Of a stretch of 64,000 bases of DNA, positions 27,402-38,100 are shown in pieces. A program made the position numbers and the translations under genes. The stretch is from Azospirillum sp. RU38E (GTDB lineage Bacteria > Pseudomonadota > Alphaproteobacteria > Azospirillales > Azospirillaceae). The stretch lies in assembly GCF_900188385.1 (NCBI RefSeq), contig NZ_FZOI01000012.1, positions 1 to 64,000 of the forward strand, in the 5' to 3' direction. Position 1 is the first letter of the stretch. Each line of letters starts with the position of its first letter. A model generated the notes under the pieces. The model searched no databases. It was not told the DNA's origin and saw only the letters and a program-made list of their open reading frames with translations.

Positions 27402-28019
27402 CTAAAACTCAATCCCCGCCTGGGCCTTGATGCCGGCATTGAACGGGTGTTTGACGTTCTGGAATTCGGTCACCAGATCGGCCGCGTCGATCAGCGGCTG
27501 TTTGGCGTTGCGGCCGGTGACCAGCACATGCAGGTCGGGCCGGCGTGACACCAGGGTGGCCACCACCTCGTCAATGTCCAGATAATCATAGCGCAGGGCC
27601 AGGTTGATCTCGTCCAGCACCAGAAGGCGGTAACGGGGATCGGCCATGATCTCCCGCGCCTTGTCCCAGGCGCGGCTGGCGGCGGCAATGTCGCGGGCCT
27701 TGTCCTGGGTTTCCCAGGTGAAGCCTTCGCCCATCGTGTAATGGTCGATCAGATCATCGAACCGTTCCAGCGCCACCTGTTCACCCGTTGCCCAGGCCCC
27801 CTTGATGAACTGGATGAAACCGACCCGGAAGCCATGGCCCGCCGCGCGCAGCATCAGGCCCAGGGCGGCAGTGGATTTGCCCTTGCCGGGGCCGGTATGC
27901 ACCATCAGCAGCCCCTTTTCATGCTGCCGTTCGGCAACGCGCCGGTCCATCAGGGCCTTGCGCTTTTCCATCTTGCGGCGGTGGCGTTCGGCCTCGGCTT
28001 CAGTGATCTCCACATTCAT
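27402..28019 (-). CDS. cobO: Cob(I)yrinic acid a,c-diamide adenosyltransferase
   Basis: 205 residues. The P-loop HTGPGKGKSTAALGLMLRA, LDEINLALRYDYLD and the GRNAKQPLIDAADLVTE segment identify the CobO/BtuR/CobA family, which adds the 5'-deoxyadenosyl group from ATP to cobalt(I). It is cytoplasmic. The start codon overlaps the cobU stop (ATGA), so the two are translationally coupled. The N-terminal charged extension (EAEAERHRRKMEKRKALMD) is normal for alphaproteobacterial CobO. Confidence 0.92.
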   Translation of the reverse strand: MNVEITEAEAERHRRKMEKRKALMDRRVAERQHEKGLLMVHTGPGKGKSTAALGLMLRAAGHGFRVGFIQFIKGAWATGEQVALERFDDLIDHYTMGEGFTWETQDKARDIAAASRAWDKAREIMADPRYRLLVLDEINLALRYDYLDIDEVVATLVSRRPDLHVLVTGRNAKQPLIDAADLVTEFQNVKHPFNAGIKAQAGIEF

Positions 28020-28537
28020 GGCGCTTCCCCTTTCAATGCCAGCGGCAAGCCTGCCGCCATGAACAGAACCCGGTCGGCGATACGGGCAATATCCTGATGC
28101 AGACGGCCGGCATGGTCGCGGAATTGCCGCGCCAGTTTATTTTCCGGCACAATGCCCAGCCCCACCTCGTTCCCCACCAGCACGACGGGAGCGGGCAAGG
28201 TGGGCAGTAGGGCCAGCAGGCGGGCGCGCTCGGCGGGGATATCCCGCCCGGCCAGCATCAGGTTGGTCAGCCACAGGGTCAGGCAATCCACCAGCACCGG
28301 GCCGGCGGCGGCGCTGCTGGCCAGGGCACCGGCCAGATCCATCGGCTCTTCCAGCGTCTGCCAGCCGGGCACACGGTCGGCCTGATGCTGGCGGATGCGC
28401 TGACGCATTTCCTCATCAAAGGCCTGGGCGGTGGCGATATAGGTCCAGGGGCCGGGCAGCCCGGTCACCAGCCGTTCGGCCATGGCGCTTTTGCCGGAAC
28501 GGGCGCCACCCAGCACCAGGGTCAGCCGGGCGGTCAT
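28016..28537 (-). CDS. cobU: Adenosylcobinamide kinase / guanylyltransferase
   Basis: 173 residues. It opens with the P-loop LVLGGARSGKSAMAERL and contains VDCLTLWLTNLML and VGNEVGLGIVPENKLARQFRD, all diagnostic of CobU/CobP. It phosphorylates adenosylcobinamide and then transfers GMP, preparing the nucleotide loop. It overlaps the ABC ATPase stop and the cobO start by 4 bp each, giving a tight operon. Confidence 0.92.
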   Translation of the reverse strand: MTARLTLVLGGARSGKSAMAERLVTGLPGPWTYIATAQAFDEEMRQRIRQHQADRVPGWQTLEEPMDLAGALASSAAAGPVLVDCLTLWLTNLMLAGRDIPAERARLLALLPTLPAPVVLVGNEVGLGIVPENKLARQFRDHAGRLHQDIARIADRVLFMAAGLPLALKGEAP

Positions 28538-29331
28538 GCCTGTTGCCCCCGCACCGGGCGCTGGCGCCAGGGCAGCACATAGGGCACGCCATCCCGCTCA
28601 CCGCGCAGCAATTCCACGCCATAGACCCGCTCCATCACCCCATCGGCCAGCAGGGTTGCGGGCGGGCCGGATGCGGCCACCCTTCCCACCTCATCCAGCA
28701 GGACCAGATGGGTGCAATAGCGGGCGGCCAAGGCCAGATCATGCAGCACCACCACCACGCCGGTGCCGGCGGCGGCCAGACCGGCCAGCAGTTCCATCAC
28801 ATGCAGCTGGTGGTGCGGGTCCAGCCCGGCGGCCGGCTCATCGGCCAGCAGCAGGGCGGGTTCCCCCGCCAGGGCGCGGGCCAGCATCACCCGCGCCCGT
28901 TCCCCGCCGGACAGATGGGTGACGGTGCGGGCGGCCAGATGCGACACCTCGCACTGATCCATGGCGCGGGCGATGGCGGCGCGGTCAGCCGGGCCTTCCC
29001 CGCCCCAGGGGCTGGCATGGGGCAGGCGGCCCAGGGTCACCACCCGATCCACGCGCAGCGGCCAATGGCAGGCGGCCCCCTGTTCCAGATAGCCGATGCG
29101 CCGGGCCCGCTCAGCCCGGGGCACGGCGGCCAGGGGGGTGCCATCCAGGCTGACCTGACCGGATACCGGCTCCAGCAGCCCGGCCAGCACCGACAGCAGG
29201 GTGGATTTGCCGGCCCCGTTGGGGCCAATCAGGCCGACACATTGGCCAGCCGTAACCGCGAAATCCACCCCGGCCAGCACCGGGCGGGAACCGCGTGACA
29301 GATGGATCTGGGTGGCTTCCAGCCGGGCCAT
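28534..29331 (-). CDS. btuD: ABC transporter ATPase, B12/siderophore/heme type
   Basis: 265 residues. Walker A GPNGAGKSTLL, signature LSGGERARVMLARAL, and Walker B LLLADEPAAGLDPHHQ place it among FecCD-type importer ATPases (BtuD, HmuV, FhuC). Position between btuB and cobU makes cobalamin uptake the likely role. The membrane permease (BtuC) and binding protein (BtuF) that should accompany it are not in the window, so it must pair with proteins encoded elsewhere. The stop overlaps the cobU start by 4 bp. Confidence 0.85.
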   Translation of the reverse strand: MARLEATQIHLSRGSRPVLAGVDFAVTAGQCVGLIGPNGAGKSTLLSVLAGLLEPVSGQVSLDGTPLAAVPRAERARRIGYLEQGAACHWPLRVDRVVTLGRLPHASPWGGEGPADRAAIARAMDQCEVSHLAARTVTHLSGGERARVMLARALAGEPALLLADEPAAGLDPHHQLHVMELLAGLAAAGTGVVVVLHDLALAARYCTHLVLLDEVGRVAASGPPATLLADGVMERVYGVELLRGERDGVPYVLPWRQRPVRGQQA

Positions 29332-29355
29332 GCGCCCCCCTGTTGCTTTAGGTGT

Positions 29356-31209
29356 TTAGAAGCGCACCTGCACGCCGCCATAGGCCGAGCGGCCCGGTGC
29401 GCGGTAGTTCAGCACTTCCTGATAATTGGCATCGAACAGGTTCTCCACCCGGCCAAACAGGCTGACATTCTCCCAACCCTGCCAGCGCATGGTGGCATCC
29501 ACCACGGTGGAGCCATCCAGGATGGCCGTGCTGTCAAAGGCATTGTCATGCTGCTTGCTGGTATAACGCAGGGCGGCACCCAGGGTCAGCTGCTGCGTCG
29601 CGTCCCAGTCAATGCTGGCATTGGCGCTGTTGCGCGGGCGGCGCGGCAGGTCATCACCGCTGATGCGGTCGGTGGCGTCCAGGAAAGTATAGTTGGCCGA
29701 CAGGCGCAGGCTTTCCAGCGGACGGATCTGGGCGCTGAGTTCCACGCCCTGGGTGCGGGCCTTGGCAACATTCACATAAGCCGAGGTGAAGCCGATGAGA
29801 TTGTCATAGAAATTGCGGAACAGACTGGCCCCCAGCGTCACCTTGCCATCCAGCAGGGGCTGTTCGATGCCGGCATCCAGGCCCTTGGATTCCTCCGGTC
29901 GCAGGCTGGCGCTGCCATAAAGGGGGGCGTAGAGCTGGTAGAGTGTCGGTGCCTTGTAGGCGGTGCCGTAAGAGGCGCGCAGGGTGGTGCCGCTCTGCGG
30001 TACCTGATAGGCGCCGGTCAGCCGGTAAGTCGCCTTGGAGCCGAAAGCATCGTGATCATCCACCCGGCCGCCGGCGGTGACGGTCAGGTTGTCCGCCAGT
30101 TCGGCCTGATACTGGATGAAGGCGGATTTGGTGGTCACATCATTATCGATGCCGGGTTCCAGACCCAAGGCACTGGTATTGTTAACCTTGGCATCCTCCT
30201 GCTCCACCGACAGACCGAAGGTGGCGATATCGCGGCCCAGATGCAGGTTGCCCTGGTAATCCAGCGCCTCCCGCCGGCTGTCGAAGGTGGAGGCGGTGTA
30301 CCAGCCCGTCGGCTCATCAAAATCACGCTGGGTGCTGGCGGCGGAGATGGCCAGATTGTTGGTGAAGCGGCCATCCAGCAGCGACAGATCGGCGGCCGCG
30401 CGGCCCTGCCACATCTCCTTTTCCTGGGAGGCGGCGCCATCGGCGGCGAACGGGTCATAATCGCTGTCCAGCCAGGACCAGCCGCCGCTGACATCAAACC
30501 GCAGCAGCTCGTTGGCCTGCACCGCCAGCTTGCCGCTGACGGCGCGGGCATCGCTGCCATCCTTCTCCGGCCCGACAAAGGTGCGGGAGAAGCCATCGGT
30601 ATGCAGGTTGGAGGCGTTCAGGGCATAGGAGGTGCCGTTGCTGGCCCCGCTGATGCCGGCCTGCTGGCGGAAGGTGCCGTAAGAACCGGCCTCTGCCAGG
30701 GCGGTGATGCGGGGCGCGCCGCTGCCCTGGCGGGTGATGATATTGATGACGCCGCCCATGGCGTCATTGCCATAAAGCGCGCTCTGCGGGCCTTTCAGCA
30801 CCTCGATTTTCTCGATATCGCCGGTCAGCAGGCTGTTGAAATCGAATTCATTGCCGGTGCTGGCGGCGTCATTCACCTCCACCCCGTCCACCAACACCTT
30901 CACCATGCCGGATTCCGACCCGCGCAGCCGCACGGTGGAGGTGGACCCAAAACCGCCATTGCGGGAGATGGAGACACCGGGCAGCCGCTTCAGCAGGTCC
31001 AGCGCCTGCACCTGCTGGCGGCGGTCAATCTCCGCCCGGTCGATGACATCGACGGAAGCGCCGACGCGGGAAGCCTCTGTGGGCAGACGGTTGGCGCTGA
31101 CGATCAGTTCCGCCACCTCTGTGGTGGGGGCGGACTGGGCCGCTGCCGGCAATGTGCCAAGACCGGCCAGCAGCAGCGGGCCGAAAAGGGAAAGAGAGGG
31201 ACGCGACAT
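29356..31209 (-). CDS. btuB: TonB-dependent cobalamin receptor BtuB
   Basis: 617 residues from the chosen start. A signal peptide ends near AAAQSAPT; then ELIVSANRLPTEAS (TonB-box region), a plug domain with LLKRLPGVSISRNGGFG and LKGPQSALYGNDAMGGVINI, and a barrel ending VQVRF. BtuB identity rests on size, the adjacent cob genes and the cobalamin riboswitch upstream. The frame is open to 31470, but the signal peptide begins at 31209, with GGAGTG upstream. It leads the operon btuB-btuD-cobU-cobO. Confidence 0.92.
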   Translation of the reverse strand: MSRPSLSLFGPLLLAGLGTLPAAAQSAPTTEVAELIVSANRLPTEASRVGASVDVIDRAEIDRRQQVQALDLLKRLPGVSISRNGGFGSTSTVRLRGSESGMVKVLVDGVEVNDAASTGNEFDFNSLLTGDIEKIEVLKGPQSALYGNDAMGGVINIITRQGSGAPRITALAEAGSYGTFRQQAGISGASNGTSYALNASNLHTDGFSRTFVGPEKDGSDARAVSGKLAVQANELLRFDVSGGWSWLDSDYDPFAADGAASQEKEMWQGRAAADLSLLDGRFTNNLAISAASTQRDFDEPTGWYTASTFDSRREALDYQGNLHLGRDIATFGLSVEQEDAKVNNTSALGLEPGIDNDVTTKSAFIQYQAELADNLTVTAGGRVDDHDAFGSKATYRLTGAYQVPQSGTTLRASYGTAYKAPTLYQLYAPLYGSASLRPEESKGLDAGIEQPLLDGKVTLGASLFRNFYDNLIGFTSAYVNVAKARTQGVELSAQIRPLESLRLSANYTFLDATDRISGDDLPRRPRNSANASIDWDATQQLTLGAALRYTSKQHDNAFDSTAILDGSTVVDATMRWQGWENVSLFGRVENLFDANYQEVLNYRAPGRSAYGGVQVRF

Positions 31210-31394
31210 TTCTAGTTTCACTCCGCTTCGCAAAAACCTGGGTCCGGCGGAGCCTGAACCGGCGCGAAGCGGGGAGCGGGAGCCTATGCCCCGAAAAACC
31301 GCCCCGGCCGGCCCGAAGGACCGCCGAAGCGCCAACGCGAAACGGAAAACCGTCCCACCGGGGCACCCCGCCCAATGGCCGCGCGACGCATTGC

Positions 31395-31585
31395 TGATGG
31401 CAGGTCTCCTGGCTTGCGGGTCGTCGCTTCCGCCCGGCCTTCCCAGTTTCCCAGTGGCCATGATGGGCATCGCTCACCGCTTACAGTTGCGGGGGCAGCC
31501 GCGGCTCCGGACTGTGACCAGCCCTTGCCCGCGTTCCCTTTTCACCCCCTGTTACGGGGGAACCATCGATAGGGCCGTCATACGC
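31395..31585 (-). ncRNA. Cobalamin riboswitch (leader of btuB operon)
   Basis: Read on the minus strand, the B12 box AGCCAGGAGACCTGCC lies at 31399-31414, preceded by CCGCAACTGTAAGCGG, CCACTGGGAAACTGGGAAGG and GACCCGCAAG, and at the 5' end by a GGTTCCCCC..GGGGGTGAAAAGGGAA stem. These are the conserved core segments of RF00174-type riboswitches. It sits 186 bp upstream of the btuB start. Binding adenosylcobalamin should reduce btuB expression; a distinct terminator or SD-masking stem is not obvious in the 31210-31394 interval. Confidence 0.93.
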
Positions 31586-31782
31586 CGGTCATGCTTGGCA
31601 ATCAAGCGGCCGCGCCGCCGCGCATGGCAAGGCGGCGGCAGGCGCATTCTGGTCAAAAAATAAAATCTTCACGTTATGTTGCGGCTGGCGCCCACATGCA
31701 AAGACCGTCACAATCGCCTGACATACTGCAATGCGAAATAATTCGACTTCCCGTTTCTCCCGCCCTGTGTACAGGAGACGAA

Positions 31783-33867
31783 ATGGCGATGCTCTCATTG
31801 CTCAACTCCTCCCTCAAGGCACGTCTGGTTGTGTCTGGCATCGCTGTGTGCCTGTTGCTGGGGGCCAGCCTGATCGGTGTTACCGGATACCTGACCTATC
31901 AGGACACCCGGTACCGGGTGGAAGAGACGGTACGGGAAAACAGCCAGCAATATGGGCAGATCGCGGCCGACATCATCAACCAGGCGCTGCACAATGCCAT
32001 TCTGATCAATGGCTTCGTGGAAGGCGGCCTGGATCAGGCCGGGGTGTCGCGGGAGATGTTGTCGTCCCAGGCCATCGGGCTGGTGAATGCCAATCCGGGC
32101 ATTGTCGGGGTTACCATCGCCTTTGAGCCCGACGGGCTGGATGGCAACGATGCCGGCCATCTGGGCACACCGGGCGCCGACGCCAAGGGGCGTTTCGTGC
32201 CCTATTTCTTCCGCAAGAGCGGTGGGGGTGTCGGCATTGATGTGCTGGTGATGACGCTGGAGGCCGGGATCAAGGAATGGTACCTGGACCCGCTGGAACA
32301 GAACCGCACCCTGCTGACCGCCCCCTATATCTATCCGGTGGAAGGCAAGGATGTGCTGATGGTGACGGCCAGCGTGCCGATCCGGCGCCAGGGCAAGGCG
32401 GTGGGCATCACCACCACCGATCTGGCACTGACCGCCCTGCAAAAGCAGTTTGCCGGCTTTCAGCCGATGGGCGTGGGTGATGTGCGGCTGATCGCCCATA
32501 ATAACCACTGGGTGGTGCACCCCGTCGCCGACAAGCTGAACGCCAAGGTGGAAGCACCGGGCCTGGCCCCCCTGCTGACGGAGGCGGCCAGCAGCGGCCG
32601 ACCGGCCACGGCCCGCCTGACCCTGGAAGGGGTGGACCGCATCGCCGTGGCTCTGCCCATCCGTTTTGCCGGGGCAACGGAACAATGGAGCGTGCTGGTG
32701 ACCGTGCCCGCCGCTGTGGTGTCACAGGCGGTGTGGGACAATGTGCTGCCGATGGCGCTGACCGGTCTGGTGCTGGCGGCCCTGGCGGCGGCCAGCTTCA
32801 CCTGGCTGGGCCATGGCTTGGCCAGCCCGATCCTGCACCTGACCCAATCCATGGGCCGCATGGCCAAGGGCGATCTGGCATCAGAAATCCCCTGCCAGGA
32901 CCATGGGGACGAAATCGGCCAGATGGCCAAGGCTTTGCGCGGCTTCCGCGACGGCTTGGCGGAAACCGAACGGCTGCGGGAGATTGCCACAGAGCGCGAA
33001 GAACAGATGGCCGAGCGCCAGCGCCTGGACCGGCTGGCCCTGGCCGATCAGTTCGAACGCGAAGTGGGCGCCCTGCTGCGGCAGGTGAATGAAGCGGCCG
33101 GCCAGCTGGTCGATCAGTCCAACCTGATGTCCAGCGACTGCAACGCCACCCAGCAGAGTGCCGCCCTGGGGGCTGCCGCCGTGATGGAAGCCGCCGCCAA
33201 CGTGCAGACGGTGGCGGCGGCCGCAGAAGAACTGCGCGCCTCCATCGCCGAGATCGGCAATCAGGTGCAGATGTCGGCCGGCGTGGCCGCGCGGGCCGCC
33301 GAAGAGGCCGGGGCCGCCACGGAGACCGTGGATACATTGAATCAGAGCGCCGACCGCATCGGCGCCGTGGTCGGGCTGATTTCCGAAATTGCCAGCCAAA
33401 CCAATCTGCTGGCGTTGAACGCCACCATTGAGGCGGCCCGCGCGGGAGAGGCCGGCAAGGGTTTTGCCGTGGTGGCGGCAGAGGTGAAGAATCTGGCCAC
33501 CCAGACCGCCAAGGCGACGGAGGAGATTGCCGAGCTGGTGGCCAATATCCGCAACAGTTCCGGCGAGGCGGTGAAGGCCATCCAGGGCATTGCCGCCACC
33601 ATCCGGTCGATTAACGAGACCTCCACCGCCATTGCCGGTGCCGTGGAGGAACAGACGGCGGCAACGCAGGAGATTGCGCGCAATGTCACAGAGGCCTCGC
33701 GCGGCACCGACGATGCCTCGCGCGCCATTCAGGGCATTGCCGACAGGGTGGTGCAGGTGACGGAAGCCGCCGCCATGGCGCTGAGCAGTGCCACCGATGT
33801 GCGCGGCCATGCCACCCAGGCGGATGGGGAAACCCACGGCTTCCTGCGCCGCATCCGGGAAGGGTGA
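31783..33867 (+). CDS. Methyl-accepting chemotaxis protein with periplasmic Cache domain
   Basis: 694 residues. TM1 (about 13-37), a periplasmic Cache-type sensor (about 38-318), TM2 (about 319-345), HAMP (about 346-400), then the signalling hairpin: [20 protein letters not shown] and [20 protein letters not shown], which bind CheA/CheW. Cache domains commonly sense amino acids or organic acids; the ligand here is unknown. The in-frame region from 31591 to 31782 is not protein-like; ATG 31783 is preceded by AGGAG. It stands alone, divergent from the riboswitch. Confidence 0.92.
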   Translation: MAMLSLLNSSLKARLVVSGIAVCLLLGASLIGVTGYLTYQDTRYRVEETVRENSQQYGQIAADIINQALHNAILINGFVEGGLDQAGVSREMLSSQAIGLVNANPGIVGVTIAFEPDGLDGNDAGHLGTPGADAKGRFVPYFFRKSGGGVGIDVLVMTLEAGIKEWYLDPLEQNRTLLTAPYIYPVEGKDVLMVTASVPIRRQGKAVGITTTDLALTALQKQFAGFQPMGVGDVRLIAHNNHWVVHPVADKLNAKVEAPGLAPLLTEAASSGRPATARLTLEGVDRIAVALPIRFAGATEQWSVLVTVPAAVVSQAVWDNVLPMALTGLVLAALAAASFTWLGHGLASPILHLTQSMGRMAKGDLASEIPCQDHGDEIGQMAKALRGFRDGLAETERLREIATEREEQMAERQRLDRLALADQFEREVGALLRQVNEAAGQLVDQSNLMSSDCNATQQSAALGAAAVMEAAANVQTVAAAAEELRASIAEIGNQVQMSAGVAARAAEEAGAATETVDTLNQSADRIGAVVGLISEIASQTNLLALNATIEAARAGEAGKGFAVVAAEVKNLATQTAKATEEIAELVANIRNSSGEAVKAIQGIAATIRSINETSTAIAGAVEEQTAATQEIARNVTEASRGTDDASRAIQGIADRVVQVTEAAAMALSSATDVRGHATQADGETHGFLRRIREG

Positions 33868-33942
33868 TACCAAGCGATGCTGGACCGGGGGCGCACTTGC
33901 CGTTAAGCAAGAGGGCCCCTTGTCCATCACCGGTTGGGTCCA

Positions 33943-35187
33943 ATGCGCTTTCTTCACGCCGCCGATATCCATCTCGACAGTCCGTTGCTGGGATTGGCCG
34001 GGCGCGCCGGCGCACGGGCGGATGAGCTGGTGGGGGCAACCCGGCGGGCTTTGGTGCGGCTGGTCGATGCCGCTCTGGCCGAACCGGTGGCCTTTCTGAT
34101 CATCGCCGGTGACCTGTATGATGGTGACTGGCGCGATTTCATGACCGGCCTGTTCTTTGCCGGCCAGATGGCCCGGCTGGAACGGGCCGACATCCCCGTC
34201 ATCATCCTGCGCGGCAATCATGATGCCGAAAGCCTGATGACCAAACAATTGAGCCTGCCCGGCAATGTGCGGGTATTCTCCGCCCGCAAGGCGGAAACCA
34301 TCCGGCTGGATGATCTGCGCGTCGCCCTGCATGGCCGCAGCTTCCCCAGCCGGCATGTAACGGAGAATATCGCGCTCTCCTACCCGCCGCCGGTGGCGGG
34401 ATATCTGAATATCGGCGTGCTGCATACGGCCCTGGAAGGAAGGCCGCCGCACGCACCCTATGCCCCCTGCTCCATCACCGACCTGATGGGAAAAGGCTAT
34501 GATTATTGGGCGCTGGGCCATGTGCATGAACGGGCCGTGCTGGCGCAAGACCCCTGGATCATCTTTCCCGGCAACCTGCAGGGCCGCCACGCCAATGAAA
34601 CCGGGCCGAAAGGGGCCACACTGGTCAGCGTAGAGGAAGGCCGCATCGCCAAGGTGGAGGCGCTGGCCCTGGATCAGGTCCGCTGGGCAAAGCTGGTGGT
34701 GGATGCCAGCGATTGTGCCGATGAGGCCGCCCTGGGCGACCGGCTGGCCGCTTCATTGACCGCAGCCGTTGCCGAGGCCGAGGGCAGAACCCTGGCCGTG
34801 CGCCTGTGCCTGACCGGCCGCACCGGGCTGCATCGCTGGTTAAAATCGGATACGGAACGATTGGCGGCAGAAGTGGAGCTGGCGGCCAGCCGGGCCGGCG
34901 GGGATATCTGGATCGAACGGATCGTTATCGAAACGACTGACGCGGTGGCGGTTCCAGCGACAGCAGGCGATGCGCTGGCCGAGCTGGCCGCCGCCATTGC
35001 CGAGCTGCGCGATGATCCCGCCGCGCGGGGGCTGCTGGCTGACGATCTGGCGGCCCTGCGCCACCGGCTGCCCCCCGGCGCGCTGGAGGCGGCCGGGCTG
35101 GCGGGAGAGGATGAGGTGGGAATGCTGGAAACCGTGCTGGCCGATGCGGAGGCCCTGTTGCTGAACCGGCTGGCGGGGGAAGCGTGA
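33943..35187 (+). CDS. SbcD/YhaO-like DNA repair exonuclease subunit
   Basis: 414 residues. Metallophosphatase motifs: HAADIHLDSPLL, GDLYDGDW, LRGNHDAES, and the GHVHER pair of late His ligands. The C-terminal half is alpha-helical, as in YhaO/SbcD. The family's Mn-dependent nuclease works with an SMC-like ATPase on DNA ends and hairpins, and such a partner follows immediately. Start codon ATG at 33943 (a TTG upstream is less likely). Stop TGA overlaps the ATG of the next gene by one base. Confidence 0.9.
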   Translation: MRFLHAADIHLDSPLLGLAGRAGARADELVGATRRALVRLVDAALAEPVAFLIIAGDLYDGDWRDFMTGLFFAGQMARLERADIPVIILRGNHDAESLMTKQLSLPGNVRVFSARKAETIRLDDLRVALHGRSFPSRHVTENIALSYPPPVAGYLNIGVLHTALEGRPPHAPYAPCSITDLMGKGYDYWALGHVHERAVLAQDPWIIFPGNLQGRHANETGPKGATLVSVEEGRIAKVEALALDQVRWAKLVVDASDCADEAALGDRLAASLTAAVAEAEGRTLAVRLCLTGRTGLHRWLKSDTERLAAEVELAASRAGGDIWIERIVIETTDAVAVPATAGDALAELAAAIAELRDDPAARGLLADDLAALRHRLPPGALEAAGLAGEDEVGMLETVLADAEALLLNRLAGEA

Positions 35188-38100
35188 TGCGGATCGAGCG
35201 GCTGGACCTGGAGCGTTACGGGCATTTCACCGACCATCGGCTGGATTTTTCCGGCACCGATGTGCGGCTGCATATTGTGCATGGCGCCAATGAGGCGGGG
35301 AAATCCACCGCCCTTGCGGCCATTTGCGACCTGCTGTTCGGCGTGCCGGAACGTACCCGGCTGGGTTTTCGCCATGGCAACAATGCCTTGCGCATCGGCG
35401 CGGTGCTGCGCCAGCCGGATGGCAGCCTGCTGGAGGTGAAGCGGCGCAAGGGGCGGCAGAACACGCTGCTGGCCGCCGATGGCAGCACGGCCCTGGGTGA
35501 CGGCACGCTGGCCCCGCTGCTTGGCGGCATTGACCGGGTGCAGTTTGAACGGCTGTTCGGGCTGGACCATGCCCGGCTGCGCGCAGGGGGAGAGGCGATG
35601 CTGGCGGCCGGCGGCGATCTGGCCCGCACCCTGTTTCAGGCCGGCAGCGGGCTGACCGGCATCGCCGATATCATGGCCGGGTTGCAGGCCGAGGCCGACC
35701 GGCTGGGCAGCCCGCATAAGCGCCAGGGCAGCAAGCCGCTTTATGAGGCGCTGGACGCGCATCAGGCCGCATCGGCCCGGATGCGAAACGAGGCCACCAA
35801 GGCAGAAGCCTGGGAAGCGGGAGAGAAAAGGCTGGCCGATGCGCGGGCGGCCCTGGCCGGGTTGCAGGCGGAACTGGAAAAGGCGCAGAGGGCACAAAGC
35901 CGGCTGGAACGTATCCGCCGCGTGCGGCCGCTGCTGGCCCGGCTGGAGGCGCTGGCCGCCGAACGTGCCGAACTGGGCGAAGGGCCGGACCTGCCGGCCA
36001 CCCTGGCGGAACTGTGGAACGCGGCGGCGACCCGGCTGCTGCAGGCCGAACGCCATCGCCAGCAAGCGGCCCAGCAGGTGGAAGCGGCCCTGGCGGCGCT
36101 GGCCGACGCCGGGGAGGCCCCCCGGCTGCCGGAACTGGCGACGGAGATCGAGGCGCTGTTCCAGCGTGCCGGCAGCGTGGAAAAGGCCCGGGCCGACCTG
36201 CCCCGCCGCCAGCGGGAACTGGAAATGGCGGATGAAAGGCTGGCCTTGCTGGCCGGTCGGCTGGGGCGGCATGATGCGCCCGACGCCCTGGAAGCGGCCC
36301 AGCCGGGGCGCGTGCTGGCGGCCCGCATCCGCGAGAAAGCCGCCGCCCATGGCCGGCTGGATGGGGCGCGGGACGCGGCCAGCAAACGCGAAATGCTGGC
36401 CGCGCGCAGCCTGGCCGATCTGGCCGATGGCGCCAGCGATGGGGAGACGGCCGGCGATCCGCTGGCCGCAGAGGCAGCATTGGCCGCCGCCCTGCGGTTG
36501 GGGGAGGTGGAAACGCGGCTGGATGAGGCGGCACGGGAGGCCGATGCCCGCACCGACGAACTGGCCGATGCGCTGTCGCGGCTGGGCCGGTTCAGCGGTG
36601 GGGCCGAGGCCCTGGCCCGGCTGCCGCTGCCCGATCTGGCGGTGATTGAGAGCTGGGCCGCGCGGCTGGGCGATCTGGCGCAGCAGCGCGCCAAACTGCG
36701 CGATGCCCTGGCCCAGGCAGAGGCAGACGCGCGCAAACATGCCGCCACACTGGCCGAACTGGCCGCCGATGGCGAGGTGCCAACCCTGGCCGCCATTGAA
36801 GAGGCGCGGCGGCTGCGCGATGGGGCCTGGCAGGCCATCCGCCGCCGGATGCTGGAAAAACTGGACGTTCCGGATGTGGAATGGTCTGGCCTGGGGTTGG
36901 GGGAGGCCCCGGCCCCGCGCTTTGAGGCGACGATACGGACGGCCGACCAACTGGCCGACCGGCGCGACCGGGAGGCGCAGCGGGTCAGCCGCCATGCCCG
37001 CGCCAGCAGCGATCTGGCCGAGGCTGATGCGCGGCTGCAGGCATTGGAACGGGACCGGAATGACCTGGAGGCACAGGCCCGGACGCTGGAAAATGACTGG
37101 CAATCCCTGTGGCAGGAAAGCGGGTTGACCCCGGCCGAACCGGCCCTGATGGCCGGCTGGCGGCGGCAGGTGGAAAATGTGCTGGCGCTGCATCGCCAGG
37201 GGCGGGAGGCGGCGCGCAAACAGTCGGGGCTGGCGGAAGAGGCGGCGCGCTGTGCTGGCCATCTGCGTGATGCCATGGCGCTGGCCGGCCTTCCGGCCGC
37301 AGCGGGGGAGACGGAGCTTTCCCGCCTGCGTGCCCGCGCCGATGCGGCGGTGAAGGCCTGCCGGGAGCAGACAGACAAGGCGGAAAAGCGCCGGCAGGAA
37401 CAGGCCCGCGCCGAACGGGCGCTGCGCGATGCCCAGCGGGAAAAGGCCGAAGCGACGGAGGCACTGGAAGCCTGGGCGGCGGGCTGGGCCGGCGATATGG
37501 CCGCCCTGGGGCTGCCCGCCGGCACCAGCCCGGCCGAGGCGGAAGCGGCGCTGACCGCCTGGGAGGATATCGGCCAGGAATTGCGGGCGCGGCATGATCT
37601 GGTTCACCGTATCGACAGACTTTCCAGCGATATCAAACAGTTTCAGGATGATTTGACGATATTGGTTGAAAAGGCGCTGGCCCTGGACCCTGCCTTGCCG
37701 CTGGATGCCACGGTACCGGATGCGGCCAACCAATTGCTGATGGCGCTGGATGAGGCGCGGCGGCGGGAGACACGCTGCGGCTTGCTGGCGGAGGCGGTGG
37801 AGAAGGCCCGGCTTAGTGATGCCGAAGCGGCCACCGAGCTGGCCGAGGCACAGGCGGAACGGGATGATTTGAAACGGCTGCACGGGCTGGGGGCGGCGGA
37901 TGATGTGCCCGCCCTGGTGGCCCTGGCCAGCCGGCGGCGGGAATGGCAGCGGGCGGAACAGGCCACCCTGGCCGAGCTGGCCCAGGCCGGCGACGGGCAG
38001 GGTCGGGTAGCCCTGGCGGCGGAAGTGGGCGGGCTGGACCCGGATGGTGCCGCCGCCGAACTGGCCGCCGCCGGGCAGGAGATCAACCGGCTGCAGGCGG

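Noticed and set aside
29302-31215. 637-codon plus-strand frame across btuB
   Set aside because: Antisense shadow; the plug and barrel motifs are on the minus strand behind a riboswitch.
34674-37883. 1069-codon minus-strand frame antisense to the YhaN ATPase gene
   Set aside because: It is a GC-rich shadow of a coiled-coil gene with strong motifs; its own translation is low-complexity.
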